In this document: piece after piece, positions 1-8,718 of the stretch
Numbering within the stretch: position 1 is the first letter of the stretch
Layout of the letters: every line of letters begins with the position of its first letter
DNA from: PALSA-693 sp963834725
GTDB lineage: Bacteria; Actinomycetota; Acidimicrobiia; Acidimicrobiales; Palsa-688
Assembly (NCBI GenBank): GCA_963834725.1
Contig: CAWICN010000001.1
Location: 5,704,001-5,768,000, forward strand
Direction: 5' to 3'
Length of the DNA: 64,000 nucleotides
Made by a program: the position numbers and the translations under genes
The notes under the pieces: model-generated
What the model saw: only the letters and a program-made list of their open reading frames with translations
Databases searched by the model: none
What the model was told of the DNA's origin: nothing

Positions 1-290
1 AGTAGACGGCGCCCTGCCAGAACATGAGCGCCAGGAGCAGCGGGGTGGGCCGGCGGCCACGGCGATGCCGATGGCCAGCCCCCACAACAGCGTGCCCACC
101 AAAGCGGTCTCGGGGATGGTGGCCCGCAGGGCCGCCGCCACGCCTCGCGATTCGCCGGTCTTGGGAGTGCGCATGAAGGTGCCCTCGGAGCGGATCAGTC
201 CCTGCAAGCAAGCCCGGGCCACCGTCAGGGACAACGACAGCCAGTTGACGAAGCCCCTCAACGGCCCGGGCCAGCGCCGCCCCGAGCTCG
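1..290 (-). pseudogene. Membrane glycosyltransferase (GT2-like) remnant, frameshifted
   Basis: Read on the minus strand, about positions 60-270 give a hydrophobic peptide with the motif FMRTPKTGE followed by a membrane segment (ETALVGTLLWGLAIGIAVA). This resembles the C-terminal membrane part of processive family 2 glycosyltransferases. At about 50-60 the frame breaks: the sensible continuation (TPLLLALMFWQGAVY) lies in another frame, so a one-base indel is implied. Upstream the frame meets a TGA at about 292-294, and no catalytic GT domain is seen. The gene is therefore both frameshifted and truncated at its 5' side. It runs off the window edge. The family call rests on the RTPK motif and hydrophobic pattern only. 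A peptide in another frame at about 245-345 (PLVGRDEDLSEL) resembles the start of an AAA/LuxR-type ATPase and may be a second fragment or chance. Confidence 0.4.
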
Positions 291-403
291 CTCAGATCCT
301 CATCACGACCCACCAGTGGGGTCGCCGGGGCGACCACTGCCACACCTCCCGGGTCTCGGCCCGCTCAGAACGTTACCGCTTATCGAGCGATTCTCTGCTC
401 CGA

Positions 404-1480
404 CTAGAAGGTGATCACGGATCGTATGACCTCGCCCTGCTCCATCGCCGAAAATGCGGCGTTAACGTCCGGGAGACCGATATGTCGCGACACCATACTT
501 CCGAGGTCGAGCCTGTCAGTCTCGGCCAGGGCGATTAATCGAAGCATGTCCCTGCGAACCTGCGCCGACCCATAGGCGGAACCGAGAATCTGTTTCGCCT
601 CCGCGTGGATCCGGTTCGCGGGTAGGCACAGGTCGAGGTCGGAAGGCAGCGCGCCGACCATCGTGACCGTGCCACCGCGGCAGGCTGCCTCGTATGCTTG
701 TCGCATAGTCTCCACCCGACCAACCACCTCAAAGGTGTATTCAGCCCCCCGACCATGAGTGATCTCCTTCACCTGGTCAACGGGGTCGGCCGCCGTCGGA
801 TCGACGCTATGCGTTGCCCCGAACATCCTCGCGGCGTCGCGCTTGGACGCAAAGGGATCCACCGCGATGAGCTCGGCCGCGCCAGCTATTCGAGCTCCCT
901 GGACAACCGACAAGCCGACCCCGCCGCAGCCGAACACGGCAACGCTTGATCCCGGCTTGACCTGCGCGGTCCAGAGCGCGGAGCCCACTCCCGTGGTTAT
1001 GCCACACCCCAGGAGGGCCAACTGGTCGTCGGGCAATTCGGTCTCGACCTTGACAACATTTGCTTCGTTGACGGTCATGGCCTCGGCCATCGTTCCCAGC
1101 CCGGCCATGGTTGCCAGCTCGCTGCCGTCTCGCCGCACCCGCGGCATACCACCGACCCGGGCCGTCCCCTCACAACAGTGGCTTCGGCCGTTCAGGCACT
1201 GCCAACAGCCCCCGCACGCCTGTATGAACGTACAGATGACACGGTCTCCGGGACCCAGGCTGGTGACGTCCCGCCCGACTTCGCTGACTCGTCCAGTCCC
1301 CTCGTGGCCGAGCACAAATGGGAGGCGGATCGGATACTGACCCCGCGAAGCGGAGAGATCTGAGTGGCAAACGCCACTGGCCCCCGTCTCCAGTCGCACT
1401 TCCCTGGGTCCGAGCGGCATTTCCTCGATCTCACTGACGACCAGCGGCTGAGAGAATTCTTCTACTATGACTGCTCTCAT
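404..1480 (-). CDS. Zinc-dependent (NDMA-type) alcohol dehydrogenase
   Basis: This 358-residue protein is a medium-chain, zinc-dependent alcohol dehydrogenase that should oxidise a primary or secondary alcohol with NAD(P) or a bound nicotinamide cofactor. Catalytic zinc ligands are visible as Cys38 in GVCHSD and His59-Glu60 in GHEGTG. The structural zinc loop has cysteines at 89, 92, 95 and 102 (CGGCWQC, HCCEG). A Rossmann motif (GCGGVG) sits near residue 185. The start has a good GGAAGGAA ribosome site. It is the last of three minus-strand genes, 60 bases after the esterase, and would oxidise the alcohol released by monooxygenase plus esterase action. NDMA-type is inferred from similarity to the second copy at 33266-34387. 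Confidence 0.88.
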   Translation of the reverse strand: MRAVIVEEFSQPLVVSEIEEMPLGPREVRLETGASGVCHSDLSASRGQYPIRLPFVLGHEGTGRVSEVGRDVTSLGPGDRVICTFIQACGGCWQCLNGRSHCCEGTARVGGMPRVRRDGSELATMAGLGTMAEAMTVNEANVVKVETELPDDQLALLGCGITTGVGSALWTAQVKPGSSVAVFGCGGVGLSVVQGARIAGAAELIAVDPFASKRDAARMFGATHSVDPTAADPVDQVKEITHGRGAEYTFEVVGRVETMRQAYEAACRGGTVTMVGALPSDLDLCLPANRIHAEAKQILGSAYGSAQVRRDMLRLIALAETDRLDLGSMVSRHIGLPDVNAAFSAMEQGEVIRSVITF

Positions 1481-1540
1481 TTCCTTCCCCCTGTTGGTCC
1501 CTTCTCTCGGTCTGCGGACGCCATCGAGTGGAGCGTCAGC

Positions 1541-2515
1541 TTATCCTGGCCGCAATACCCGCTGCAGGAAGTTGATCCGCGTCTGGCGCATCGCGACGGA
1601 GATGGCGGCGTCGGGGACCATTCCTTCAACGCCGTGGAAGCCGCCCGCCCACACATGCAGCTCGCACACGCCACCGGCCTGCCAAATACGGTTGGCGTAG
1701 GCCACATCCTCGTCCCGGAACGTCTCCACCGAGGTGCATTCGAGGTAGGCCGGGGGCAGAGCCGAGAGATCCTCTGCCCTGGCGGGGGCGGCATAAATGG
1801 AAACCGCATCGGTGCCGCGCCGGTCGCCGAGCAATGCCGTCCACCCCACCTCGTTGGCGTGCAGATCCCAGACCCCGACTCCCTCCATTTGGTGGGCGGA
1901 GAAGGTGTCGTTGCGGTCGTCAATCATCGGCCAGATGAGAATTTGGGCAAAGATGATCGGGGCGCCTCTGTCCCTGGCGAGCAGCGCCGTCCCGGCAGCC
2001 AGGCCCCCGCCGCCACTGCTGCCGCAGCAGAGTAGCCGGTCGGCGTCGTAGCCGAGCGCTTTGGCCTCTGCCGCCATCCAGCACAGTCCTGCATAGCAGT
2101 CCTCCACCGGCGCGGGGTCAGGGTTCTCGGGCGCCAGGCGATAGTCGACGGACACGGCTACCCCGTCGAAGCGGTCCACCCATTCCATGACCATGGGCAT
2201 GCTGGCGAAGCGGTCTCCCGTGACCATGCCGCCGGCGTGGATCCAGTAGAAGCCTGGACCGCCCGCCCGGTGGCCGCGCTTCTTCCACACGCTGATAGTG
2301 AGGTCCGGCGCCCCATCTGGGCCGGGGATAGTGCGGTCCTCTCGCTCGATGTCACGGGCCGCCATGGCGTCAAGGACGGGCTGCATCGGCGCCGTCCCTC
2401 GGCGGCTGATTAAGATCTCCAGGTTCGCCGAGGGCGGCAACGCCGTCTCCAGGGACAAGGCGGGTTCGACCTCGGGGTCGAACGGCGGTGTCCTGTAGGT
2501 CTTTTCGGTGGACAT
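1541..2515 (-). CDS. HSL-family alpha/beta hydrolase (esterase)
   Basis: This 324-residue serine esterase belongs to the hormone-sensitive-lipase family. The oxyanion motif is HAGG (residues 93-96, a variant of HGGG), followed by DYRLAPE (124-130). The nucleophile elbow is GSSGG (165-169, Ser167). The catalytic His lies in GGFHG near the C-terminus, with an acidic residue in FRDEDVAYA a plausible triad Asp. There is no signal peptide, so it is cytoplasmic. It starts 6 bases after the monooxygenase stop, so the two are almost certainly co-transcribed. Its likely job is to hydrolyse the ester or lactone made by the monooxygenase; the substrate is unknown. Confidence 0.87.
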   Translation of the reverse strand: MSTEKTYRTPPFDPEVEPALSLETALPPSANLEILISRRGTAPMQPVLDAMAARDIEREDRTIPGPDGAPDLTISVWKKRGHRAGGPGFYWIHAGGMVTGDRFASMPMVMEWVDRFDGVAVSVDYRLAPENPDPAPVEDCYAGLCWMAAEAKALGYDADRLLCCGSSGGGGLAAGTALLARDRGAPIIFAQILIWPMIDDRNDTFSAHQMEGVGVWDLHANEVGWTALLGDRRGTDAVSIYAAPARAEDLSALPPAYLECTSVETFRDEDVAYANRIWQAGGVCELHVWAGGFHGVEGMVPDAAISVAMRQTRINFLQRVLRPG

Positions 2516-2521
2516 GGTTTC

Positions 2522-4069
2522 CTAGGGAGCGACCTCCAGCCCTCCCTCGACGAGTTCAGCCGCAAGGTTTGGCGCTTGCTCCAGACCTGACGACCGAGAG
2601 ACCGGACGGCATGCGATCGGCCGCAGCCCACGCATCAACGCCCAGTAGACGGTCATTCCCTCGCCCCAGCCGATCACTTCCCTGCCTGACTCGGAGAACG
2701 CGTAGTTGTGGACCCGGTATCGTGTCACAACTTTCCGCTGCAGTCGTTTATCGAGAATGTTGTTAAAAGTTCGAGTTATGTCTTCCCGTACGTCCAGGGC
2801 GTTGATCCGCCGTTTCGCCATGCGGGCGAGATTCCCGAGAACGAATTCCACCTGCCGCTCATGCAGGAACATGATGGGCGCACCGTTGGTGTTCGGCCCG
2901 TACAGCATATAGAAGTTTGGAAAGCCGGGAACCATCATGCCCAACAGCGCACGGGGACTACCGTTCCACACCGCCCTCAAGGTCCGTCCGCCCCTTCCCA
3001 CGACTTCCAGGGTCGCAAGAAACTCGGCCGCAGTGAAGCCGGTGCACATGACCAGGACATCGGCTTGCTGTTCACAGCCGGTATCATCCACAATCCCGCC
3101 GGGAGTAACCCGAACGACCGGGTGAGGAATGAGCACTACGTTGTCTCGGAGCAGGGCCGGATAGAAGTTGCTGTCCTGCACCGGCCGTTTGCCGCCGAAC
3201 GGATAGTTCGGAGTAACAAGCTTCGCCAAATCAGGACGATCTGCGAACACTGTGTCGATGTACTGAAGGCACGCGTCTTGCGCTTTTTTGTGTAATTGTG
3301 TCCCTTCCGTGCCGGCCGACCGAAGTCGCTTTTCATAGTTGATGTACTGCTGGGAGCGGCGGAGCCGCCGGCGCAGGGGATCGAGTAGCTCCGCCCTTTC
3401 CGCGGCGTCGTAGACCTGTTCGCCCTTGGGGACTACCCAGCCAGGTTGTCGCTGGTACAGCAGTAGCTTCTTGACATCGGGCGCAATGGCGGGAACGAGC
3501 TGCGCGGCGGTCGAACCGGTTCCGACCACCGCCACGACGCGATCGCGGATGTCGCAGCTGTAGTCCCATCGAGAAGAGTGAAACTTTGTCCCAGTGAACT
3601 CAGAGAGCCCTGGCCAATCCGGATACCGGGGATTGTTGAGGAGTCCCACCGCGCTGACGACCACGTCATACTTGTCGGTTGACCCGTCCTCTGCTCGAAC
3701 AACGTATGAACAGTCGCTCTCATCCCACGTAACCTGGTGGACCCGGCAGTTTAAGCGAAGGTTGTCCCGGAGATGGAACTTGTCTGCAGTGTTTTCGAGA
3801 TATGCAAGGAGCTCCGGTTGCTGTACATGGTCGCGAGTAAAATCGAAGCTATTGAACGAAAAGGAATAGAATGGTTGTGGTGTGTCAACCTCAGCCCCGG
3901 GGTAGACGTTATCCCACCATGTGCCGCCTATCCCGCCGGACTGCTCATAGATCGTAAACCGTTCGACTCCGGCCATCCGGAGACCGGCACCCATACAGAT
4001 GCCGCCAGCACCAGCCCCGATCACGGCAACAGAGAGGTTATTCAGTCCACTGACGCGAGGAACACGCAT
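2522..4069 (-). CDS. Baeyer-Villiger-type flavin monooxygenase
   Basis: This FAD- and NADPH-dependent monooxygenase should insert oxygen next to a ketone carbonyl to give an ester or lactone. The FAD Rossmann motif GAGAGG is at residues 18-23, followed by GGTWWDNVYPGAEVD, typical of Baeyer-Villiger enzymes. The family fingerprint (F-x-G-x3-H-x3-W) is present as FTGTKFHSSRW near residue 158. A second dinucleotide motif (VGTGSTAAQ) follows. I chose the ATG at 4069 over the upstream ATG at 4174 because it is preceded by GGAAG nine bases away and places the FAD motif at the usual distance; this gives 515 residues. It leads a three-gene unit with an esterase and an alcohol dehydrogenase. Confidence 0.88.
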   Translation of the reverse strand: MRVPRVSGLNNLSVAVIGAGAGGICMGAGLRMAGVERFTIYEQSGGIGGTWWDNVYPGAEVDTPQPFYSFSFNSFDFTRDHVQQPELLAYLENTADKFHLRDNLRLNCRVHQVTWDESDCSYVVRAEDGSTDKYDVVVSAVGLLNNPRYPDWPGLSEFTGTKFHSSRWDYSCDIRDRVVAVVGTGSTAAQLVPAIAPDVKKLLLYQRQPGWVVPKGEQVYDAAERAELLDPLRRRLRRSQQYINYEKRLRSAGTEGTQLHKKAQDACLQYIDTVFADRPDLAKLVTPNYPFGGKRPVQDSNFYPALLRDNVVLIPHPVVRVTPGGIVDDTGCEQQADVLVMCTGFTAAEFLATLEVVGRGGRTLRAVWNGSPRALLGMMVPGFPNFYMLYGPNTNGAPIMFLHERQVEFVLGNLARMAKRRINALDVREDITRTFNNILDKRLQRKVVTRYRVHNYAFSESGREVIGWGEGMTVYWALMRGLRPIACRPVSRSSGLEQAPNLAAELVEGGLEVAP

Positions 4070-4461
4070 CTCACACTTCCTTCCCGATGTGATCCTGGCT
4101 GACTCGACGTGCCTTCCATTGTCCAGCTTGGGCCTGGCGGTCTCCACAGAGTCACACAGCACGATGGGAGCCATGAGATCGCAAGGCTGTCGACTACCCG
4201 CCTAGCCGCCCGAAGCAAGCCACCTCCCCCTTCACGGCCGCATCCTATTGGTCGCCACATCTATATAGTACCTCTCGTCAACGCCGGACGGCGCCCGCAA
4301 GATGTTGTTCGCGGTCGGAGATGGTCAAGGGCGACGGTGGGGCGGAATCCGCGGCCGGGGCTCCAAAATGGCGAGGTTTACATAGCAGGCAGGATGGCCC
4401 TCAACCGCCTACGACCACTCTGGCCCGAGTCAAAGCACAGGACAGCGGTTTCCAACCCGGC

Positions 4462-4503
4462 GCGCCCAGCCGGCCGCGCCCAGCCGGCCGCGCCCGGTCG
4501 GCC
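4462..4503. repeat. Three tandem 14-base GC-rich units
   Basis: The 14-mer GCGCCCAGCCGGCC occurs twice in tandem, followed by a third copy with two changes (GCGCCCGGTCGGCC). Each unit contains CCGGCC or CGGCC and could fold. It lies in the long divergent intergenic region; function unknown. Confidence 0.75.
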
Positions 4504-4656
4504 GGGCTTGGGCTCCCGGACGCGGAGCCTCGCCTCCGGATGTCCGTGCTTGTGCGAGTCGAAGCCGGCCTCCCGGCCGCCACCCATCGTGTCACCCTCT
4601 CCTAATCCTGGCACCACCCCGCGGTTGATTTCGTCATCGTGCGATCTCGCTGGCAG

Positions 4657-4686
4657 TTGACACTTACACGCGTTAGCATGTTTAAT
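4657..4686 (+). promoter_or_regulatory. Sigma70-like promoter, TTGACA-N18-TTTAAT
   Basis: A perfect -35 hexamer TTGACA (4657-4662) is followed after 18 bases by TTTAAT (4681-4686), in an otherwise GC-rich region. It faces the transporter gene, leaving about 280 bases of possible leader. It is a prediction from hexamers only. Confidence 0.45.
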
Positions 4687-4973
4687 GTCTGGACAGAAAA
4701 CTGGGGATGTCGAGTCCCGGGGGAACCGCGTGGGAAGAAAGAGGGTGAGGTGCGCATCCCTGGGTCCATGCGACTGAGGAGCTCACCGCGACGGCTCGCT
4801 GGTTGCCGACTTGCGGCGATCTGTACCGTCGCCGGGGCGGTCACGGGGGGACTTCCGGCGCACCGACATGTCCGGGCCGCCGAGAGCACCGCGGGATAAT
4901 AATTTCACAATGTCGCTCCTGGCCTCTGACGCCCAAAACTCTACATTGACATGGCAACCGGTCAGCGACGGCC

Positions 4974-7865
4974 ATGAATGACATACTCCCGTTCCTAGTC
5001 GCCGGTATCGTTAGCGGTTCTGTCTACGGTCTCGCCGGTACGGGGCTAGTTCTCACTTACAAAACGTCGGGCATCTTCAACTTCGCCTACGGCTCCGTCG
5101 CCGCCATAGCGGTATTCGTCTTCTACTGGCTGCATACCACCCACGGGCTTCCGTGGCCGGTGGCAGGGGCGCTTTGCCTCTTCGTGCTCTCACCGATTGA
5201 GGGCATCCTGTTTGAATTGATGGCCCGCAGGATCGAGCGACAGGGTGTGGCGGTCCAGGTGGTCGCCACGGTCGCGCTGATGCTGGTCGTACTCGGCGTC
5301 GGCGGCATATGGTACGGCTCTTCGGCATTAAGCGTTCCGGAGTATCTCCCGCAAAGCTCGATCAAGATCGGTGGCGTCCATGTCACATGGGCCCAGATCA
5401 TCGTCTTTTTGGTCGCCGTGGTCGGGGTTGCGGCATTGTATTACTTCTTCCGGTGGGTCCGCCTCGGTGTGGCGATGCGGGGCGTCGTGGACGACCCGGA
5501 GCTGGTCTCCCTCAGGGGCGAAAGTCCCGACCGGGTGCGGCGCCTGGCGTGGATCATCGGCACAGTGTTCGCCAGTCTTGCGGGGTTGCTCGTCTCGCCT
5601 GCGCTCGGCCTTGACGCAACAGTTATCACACTTCTCGTCGTACAGGCCTTCGGGGCGGCGGCAATCGGCTACCTCTCGAGTCTTCCCCTCACCTTCCTTG
5701 GTGGCCTGATAATCGGCGTGGCCAGCGCATTGGTCACGAAGTACACCGTGACCATTAGCTGGCTCAGCGGTCTATCCGCCGGGCTGCCCTTCATTCTCCT
5801 CTTCCTTGTCCTCATTTTTACGCCACCTCGGAAGCTGGCGCAGCGCCGGGCTCGGAACGCCTTGCCCGTTCAGCGACCGTGGTACGCCCCAGCGCGTAGC
5901 CGAGGACTGGTCGCCGTGATCGCGATTGCTCTATTCGTCATCATCCCGCCCGCCGTCGGATGGGACCTCAACGTGTGGGCGACCTTCATGATCGACACTA
6001 TTCTCTTCTTGTCGCTCGGATTGCTCGTCCGGTCGTCGGGACAGATATCGTTTTGCCATCTAACCTTCGCGGCCATAGGGGCGGCAGCCTTTGGGCATCT
6101 CGCAGGAGAGTGGCACGTCCCTTGGCTCGTGGCCATGCTTTGTGCCGGACTTATTGCAGTACCGGTTGGCGCGCTCGTTGCCATTCCCGCCATCCGCCTA
6201 TCCGGCGTCTTCCTCGCGGTTGCGACGTTGGGTTTCGCTATCCTTGTCGAGAGTCTGTTCTTCACGACCACATTGATGTTCGGCCCTTCGACCTCAGGGA
6301 TCGTCACCCCGGCTCCGCACGTCAGCCTTTTCGGTCTGGCACTCGATAGCCCGAAGGGTTTTTACTACGTGTGTCTTGTGTTCGCTGTCGTGACTGCGGC
6401 TGTGATCATTGCGATCGAAAATGGTCGGATGGGGAGGTTGTTGCGAGCCCTCGCGTTCTCGCCGATGACTCTCGAAGTGCAAGGCGCTGACGTCAACGTG
6501 ACGAAGACGCTTGTGTTCTGCATTGCTGCAGGGGTAGCCGGAATGGCCGGGGCGTTGACGGGTGCTGTCTACAACTATGCTGTCGGCACTGACTTCGAAT
6601 GGTTCGTCTCTGTTGAATTCGTGGTACTCGTCCTGATTGTTGTTGGTGGTACTCCGTGGTTTGCGTTATTGGGGGCCGTCGGTACCGCAATTATTCCGAA
6701 CTATTTAACTTTTAACAATGTCACCTATTGGTCCTACATCGTGTTCGGTGTATTCGCCATGGCCTACGCCGTTCAGGGCAAAAACTCGGTGGCCGTACCG
6801 AAGCAAGTGCAGATCCTCACCCGGAAAATTGATCGGTGGTTGGGCGGTGGTCGGCGACAGGTAACCCCCGGCGGGACCAGCACTGCGGGAGTCGGGGTCG
6901 CTTCTTCGGGTGTCCCACCGTCTCTGGCGCTAGCCGGTAACGGTGGCGTTGCGAGCAGGAGTGTCCTTGGTTCCGCGGGCGCAGATCCGGATGGTGCCTT
7001 TGACATGGCCTCCCGACCGGCTGCTCCACCGGAGTCAGGGCCGTCAGAATCAACGGTCGCCGCGTCCAAGAGTCGGGCTACGGACGGTTTTTTGGGCATC
7101 GAGGTCCGCGACCTGAGTGTGCAGTATGGGGGGGTCAGGGCTCTTGTCAACGTAAGTCTGGTTGCGCCTCGAGGTTCGATTACCGGTCTCGTCGGTCCGA
7201 ACGGCGCCGGTAAGACAACGATGTTCAATGCTTGCTCCGGTCTTGTCCGACCAACCGGAGGACGAGTCATGCTGGATGGGGCGGACATCACTCGCCTTGG
7301 CCGGGCTCGTCGAGCCCAGCGTCGGCTCGGTCGGACTTTCCAGCGGACGGAGCTCTTTGACTCACTCACCGTACGGGAGAACGTCGCCGTGGGACGGGAG
7401 GCGTCCATGGCAGGGAGTGATCCACTGCACCACCTGACGGGGAAGCGGGGTGACTGGGGTGTCGTCACGTCGGCCGCTGACGAGGCTCTTGAGCTGGTGG
7501 GCATCACGGACCTGGCGAACCAGCAGGCGGCGCTGCTCACGACGGGTCAGCGCCGGCTGGTCGAGTTGGCCCGGGTCCTCGCAGGGACATTTAGTTTGGT
7601 GCTGCTCGATGAGCCCTCGGCCGGGTTAGACAGCGATGAGACGCGGCGGTTCGGGGAGACGTTGCGAAGGGTCGCGACTGACCGAGGGATCGGTATCCTC
7701 CTTGTGGAGCACGATCTCGCCCTCGTGCGCAACATTTGCCCGGAGATCTACGTGCTCGACTTTGGCCAAATGATCTTCAAGGGGAGCTCAGAGGAGATGC
7801 TCGAGAGTGATCTTGTGAGGGCAGCCTATCTAGGCAGCGATGCTGTTATAGCTGAGACCTCATGA
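4974..7865 (+). CDS. LivH-LivM-LivG fusion: branched-chain-type ABC importer
   Basis: This 963-residue protein fuses three subunits of a branched-chain amino-acid-type (HAAT) ABC importer. Residues 1 to about 290 are a LivH-like permease with several membrane helices. About 310-605 is a LivM-like permease. A Gly/Ala/Ser/Pro-rich linker (about 625-695) leads to a LivG-like ATPase. In the ATPase the Walker A motif is GPNGAGKTT (741-749, Lys747), the signature is the degenerate LTTGQRR, and Walker B is LVLLDEPSAGLD. Normally these are separate chains. LivF follows 25 bases later, and a receptor gene lies convergently downstream. The substrate may be an amino acid, but such importers in catabolic clusters also carry amides, urea or aromatic and short-chain acids. 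Confidence 0.9.
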   Translation: MNDILPFLVAGIVSGSVYGLAGTGLVLTYKTSGIFNFAYGSVAAIAVFVFYWLHTTHGLPWPVAGALCLFVLSPIEGILFELMARRIERQGVAVQVVATVALMLVVLGVGGIWYGSSALSVPEYLPQSSIKIGGVHVTWAQIIVFLVAVVGVAALYYFFRWVRLGVAMRGVVDDPELVSLRGESPDRVRRLAWIIGTVFASLAGLLVSPALGLDATVITLLVVQAFGAAAIGYLSSLPLTFLGGLIIGVASALVTKYTVTISWLSGLSAGLPFILLFLVLIFTPPRKLAQRRARNALPVQRPWYAPARSRGLVAVIAIALFVIIPPAVGWDLNVWATFMIDTILFLSLGLLVRSSGQISFCHLTFAAIGAAAFGHLAGEWHVPWLVAMLCAGLIAVPVGALVAIPAIRLSGVFLAVATLGFAILVESLFFTTTLMFGPSTSGIVTPAPHVSLFGLALDSPKGFYYVCLVFAVVTAAVIIAIENGRMGRLLRALAFSPMTLEVQGADVNVTKTLVFCIAAGVAGMAGALTGAVYNYAVGTDFEWFVSVEFVVLVLIVVGGTPWFALLGAVGTAIIPNYLTFNNVTYWSYIVFGVFAMAYAVQGKNSVAVPKQVQILTRKIDRWLGGGRRQVTPGGTSTAGVGVASSGVPPSLALAGNGGVASRSVLGSAGADPDGAFDMASRPAAPPESGPSESTVAASKSRATDGFLGIEVRDLSVQYGGVRALVNVSLVAPRGSITGLVGPNGAGKTTMFNACSGLVRPTGGRVMLDGADITRLGRARRAQRRLGRTFQRTELFDSLTVRENVAVGREASMAGSDPLHHLTGKRGDWGVVTSAADEALELVGITDLANQQAALLTTGQRRLVELARVLAGTFSLVLLDEPSAGLDSDETRRFGETLRRVATDRGIGILLVEHDLALVRNICPEIYVLDFGQMIFKGSSEEMLESDLVRAAYLGSDAVIAETS

Positions 7866-7890
7866 GTTCCGCAGGAGGCGGGGATAGAAT

Positions 7891-8646
7891 ATGAGTGTCG
7901 ACAACGAGCGGACGTCATCCGCAGGTACTCTCGACCGACCTCCGGTAGCGTTGGCACTCGAGAACATTACGGCCGGTTATGGGCATGCGACCGTTTTGCG
8001 CGGCGTGAACCTCGAGGTCCCGCCCTCGAGCGTCGTCGCGATACTGGGTCCCAATGGTGCCGGTAAGACGACGTTGCTGCGGGTTGCTACTGGAACATTG
8101 AAGCCGCGGCAGGGGCGGGTTATAGTGGGCGACGAGGACGTTACTCGGCGGTCGGCCCACTACATTGCCAGGAGGGGATTCCGTCTCGTGCCAGAAGGGC
8201 GGGGAATTTTTCCTTCTCTGAGTGTCAAGGAGAACCTTTGGCTAGCGTCGCCCAAAGGCGATGAGAAGGCGGCGATCGAGCGCGCCGTCACCCAACTCCC
8301 TGTTCTCGGCTCGCGACTGAAGCAAATGGCTGCCAGCTTGAGTGGCGGAGAGCAACAAATGTTGGCCTTGGGCCAGGCCATGGCAGGCAAACCGTCACTG
8401 CTGGCCGTCGATGAGGTGTCGCTCGGCCTGTCACCCGCGTTTATCGACAGAGTGTATGATAGTCTCCGCGGCTTCGTTGCCAGTGGGATCGCCGTGGTCC
8501 TGGTCGAGCAGTATATTGGTCGAGCGATAGAGTTCGCTGATAATATTTATCTGCTGAACCGGGGCACGGTCGCATTCCATGGTCCTGCCAGTGAGGTTGA
8601 GGCCGATAAGCTGTTCGTTCAGTACCTCGGATCGGGGCAGCAATAA
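7891..8646 (+). CDS. livF: LivF-like ABC transporter ATPase
   Basis: This 251-residue ATPase is the second nucleotide-binding subunit of the HAAT importer. It has Walker A GPNGAGKTT, an intact signature LSGGEQQML, and Walker B LLAVDEVSLGLSP, where Val replaces the more common Pro after DE. The LVPEGRGIFPSLSV stretch is typical of LivF. It should pair with the ATPase domain at the end of the preceding fusion protein. It lies 25 bases downstream of that gene, preceded by AGGAGGCGGGG, and ends facing the receptor gene with only about 70 bases between stops. Confidence 0.92.
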   Translation: MSVDNERTSSAGTLDRPPVALALENITAGYGHATVLRGVNLEVPPSSVVAILGPNGAGKTTLLRVATGTLKPRQGRVIVGDEDVTRRSAHYIARRGFRLVPEGRGIFPSLSVKENLWLASPKGDEKAAIERAVTQLPVLGSRLKQMAASLSGGEQQMLALGQAMAGKPSLLAVDEVSLGLSPAFIDRVYDSLRGFVASGIAVVLVEQYIGRAIEFADNIYLLNRGTVAFHGPASEVEADKLFVQYLGSGQQ

Positions 8647-8718
8647 CGGGCCACGCCTTGCGGTCTCCCGAGCTTCCGCTGGCGCCTCATTTGTAAACGA
8701 ACTGGGAACATCGAGCAA

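Larger units (their letters stand above)
4070..4973. other. Gene-free divergent region
   Basis: About 900 bases separate the minus-strand monooxygenase unit from the plus-strand transporter. Short open frames exist on both strands but show no recognisable motif. The region holds a GC-rich tandem repeat (4462-4503), a promoter-like sequence (4657-4686) and a second TTGACA at 4946-4951, 22 bases before the transporter start and with no -10 box that fits. No regulator gene is present between the two units. Confidence 0.6.

Noticed and set aside
65..538. Open frame of 157 codons on the plus strand at the left edge
   Set aside because: It is antisense to the glycosyltransferase relic and to the end of the alcohol dehydrogenase, and has no domain-like pattern.
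4109..4660. Long plus-strand frame in the divergent gap
   Set aside because: Composition is Arg/Pro/Ala-rich from GC-rich sequence; no motif, no ribosome site, and it spans a tandem repeat.
6773..7540. 255-codon minus-strand frame within the Liv fusion gene
   Set aside because: It is the complement of a gene with clear ABC ATPase motifs; the peptide is Arg/Ser/Pro-rich with no family pattern.
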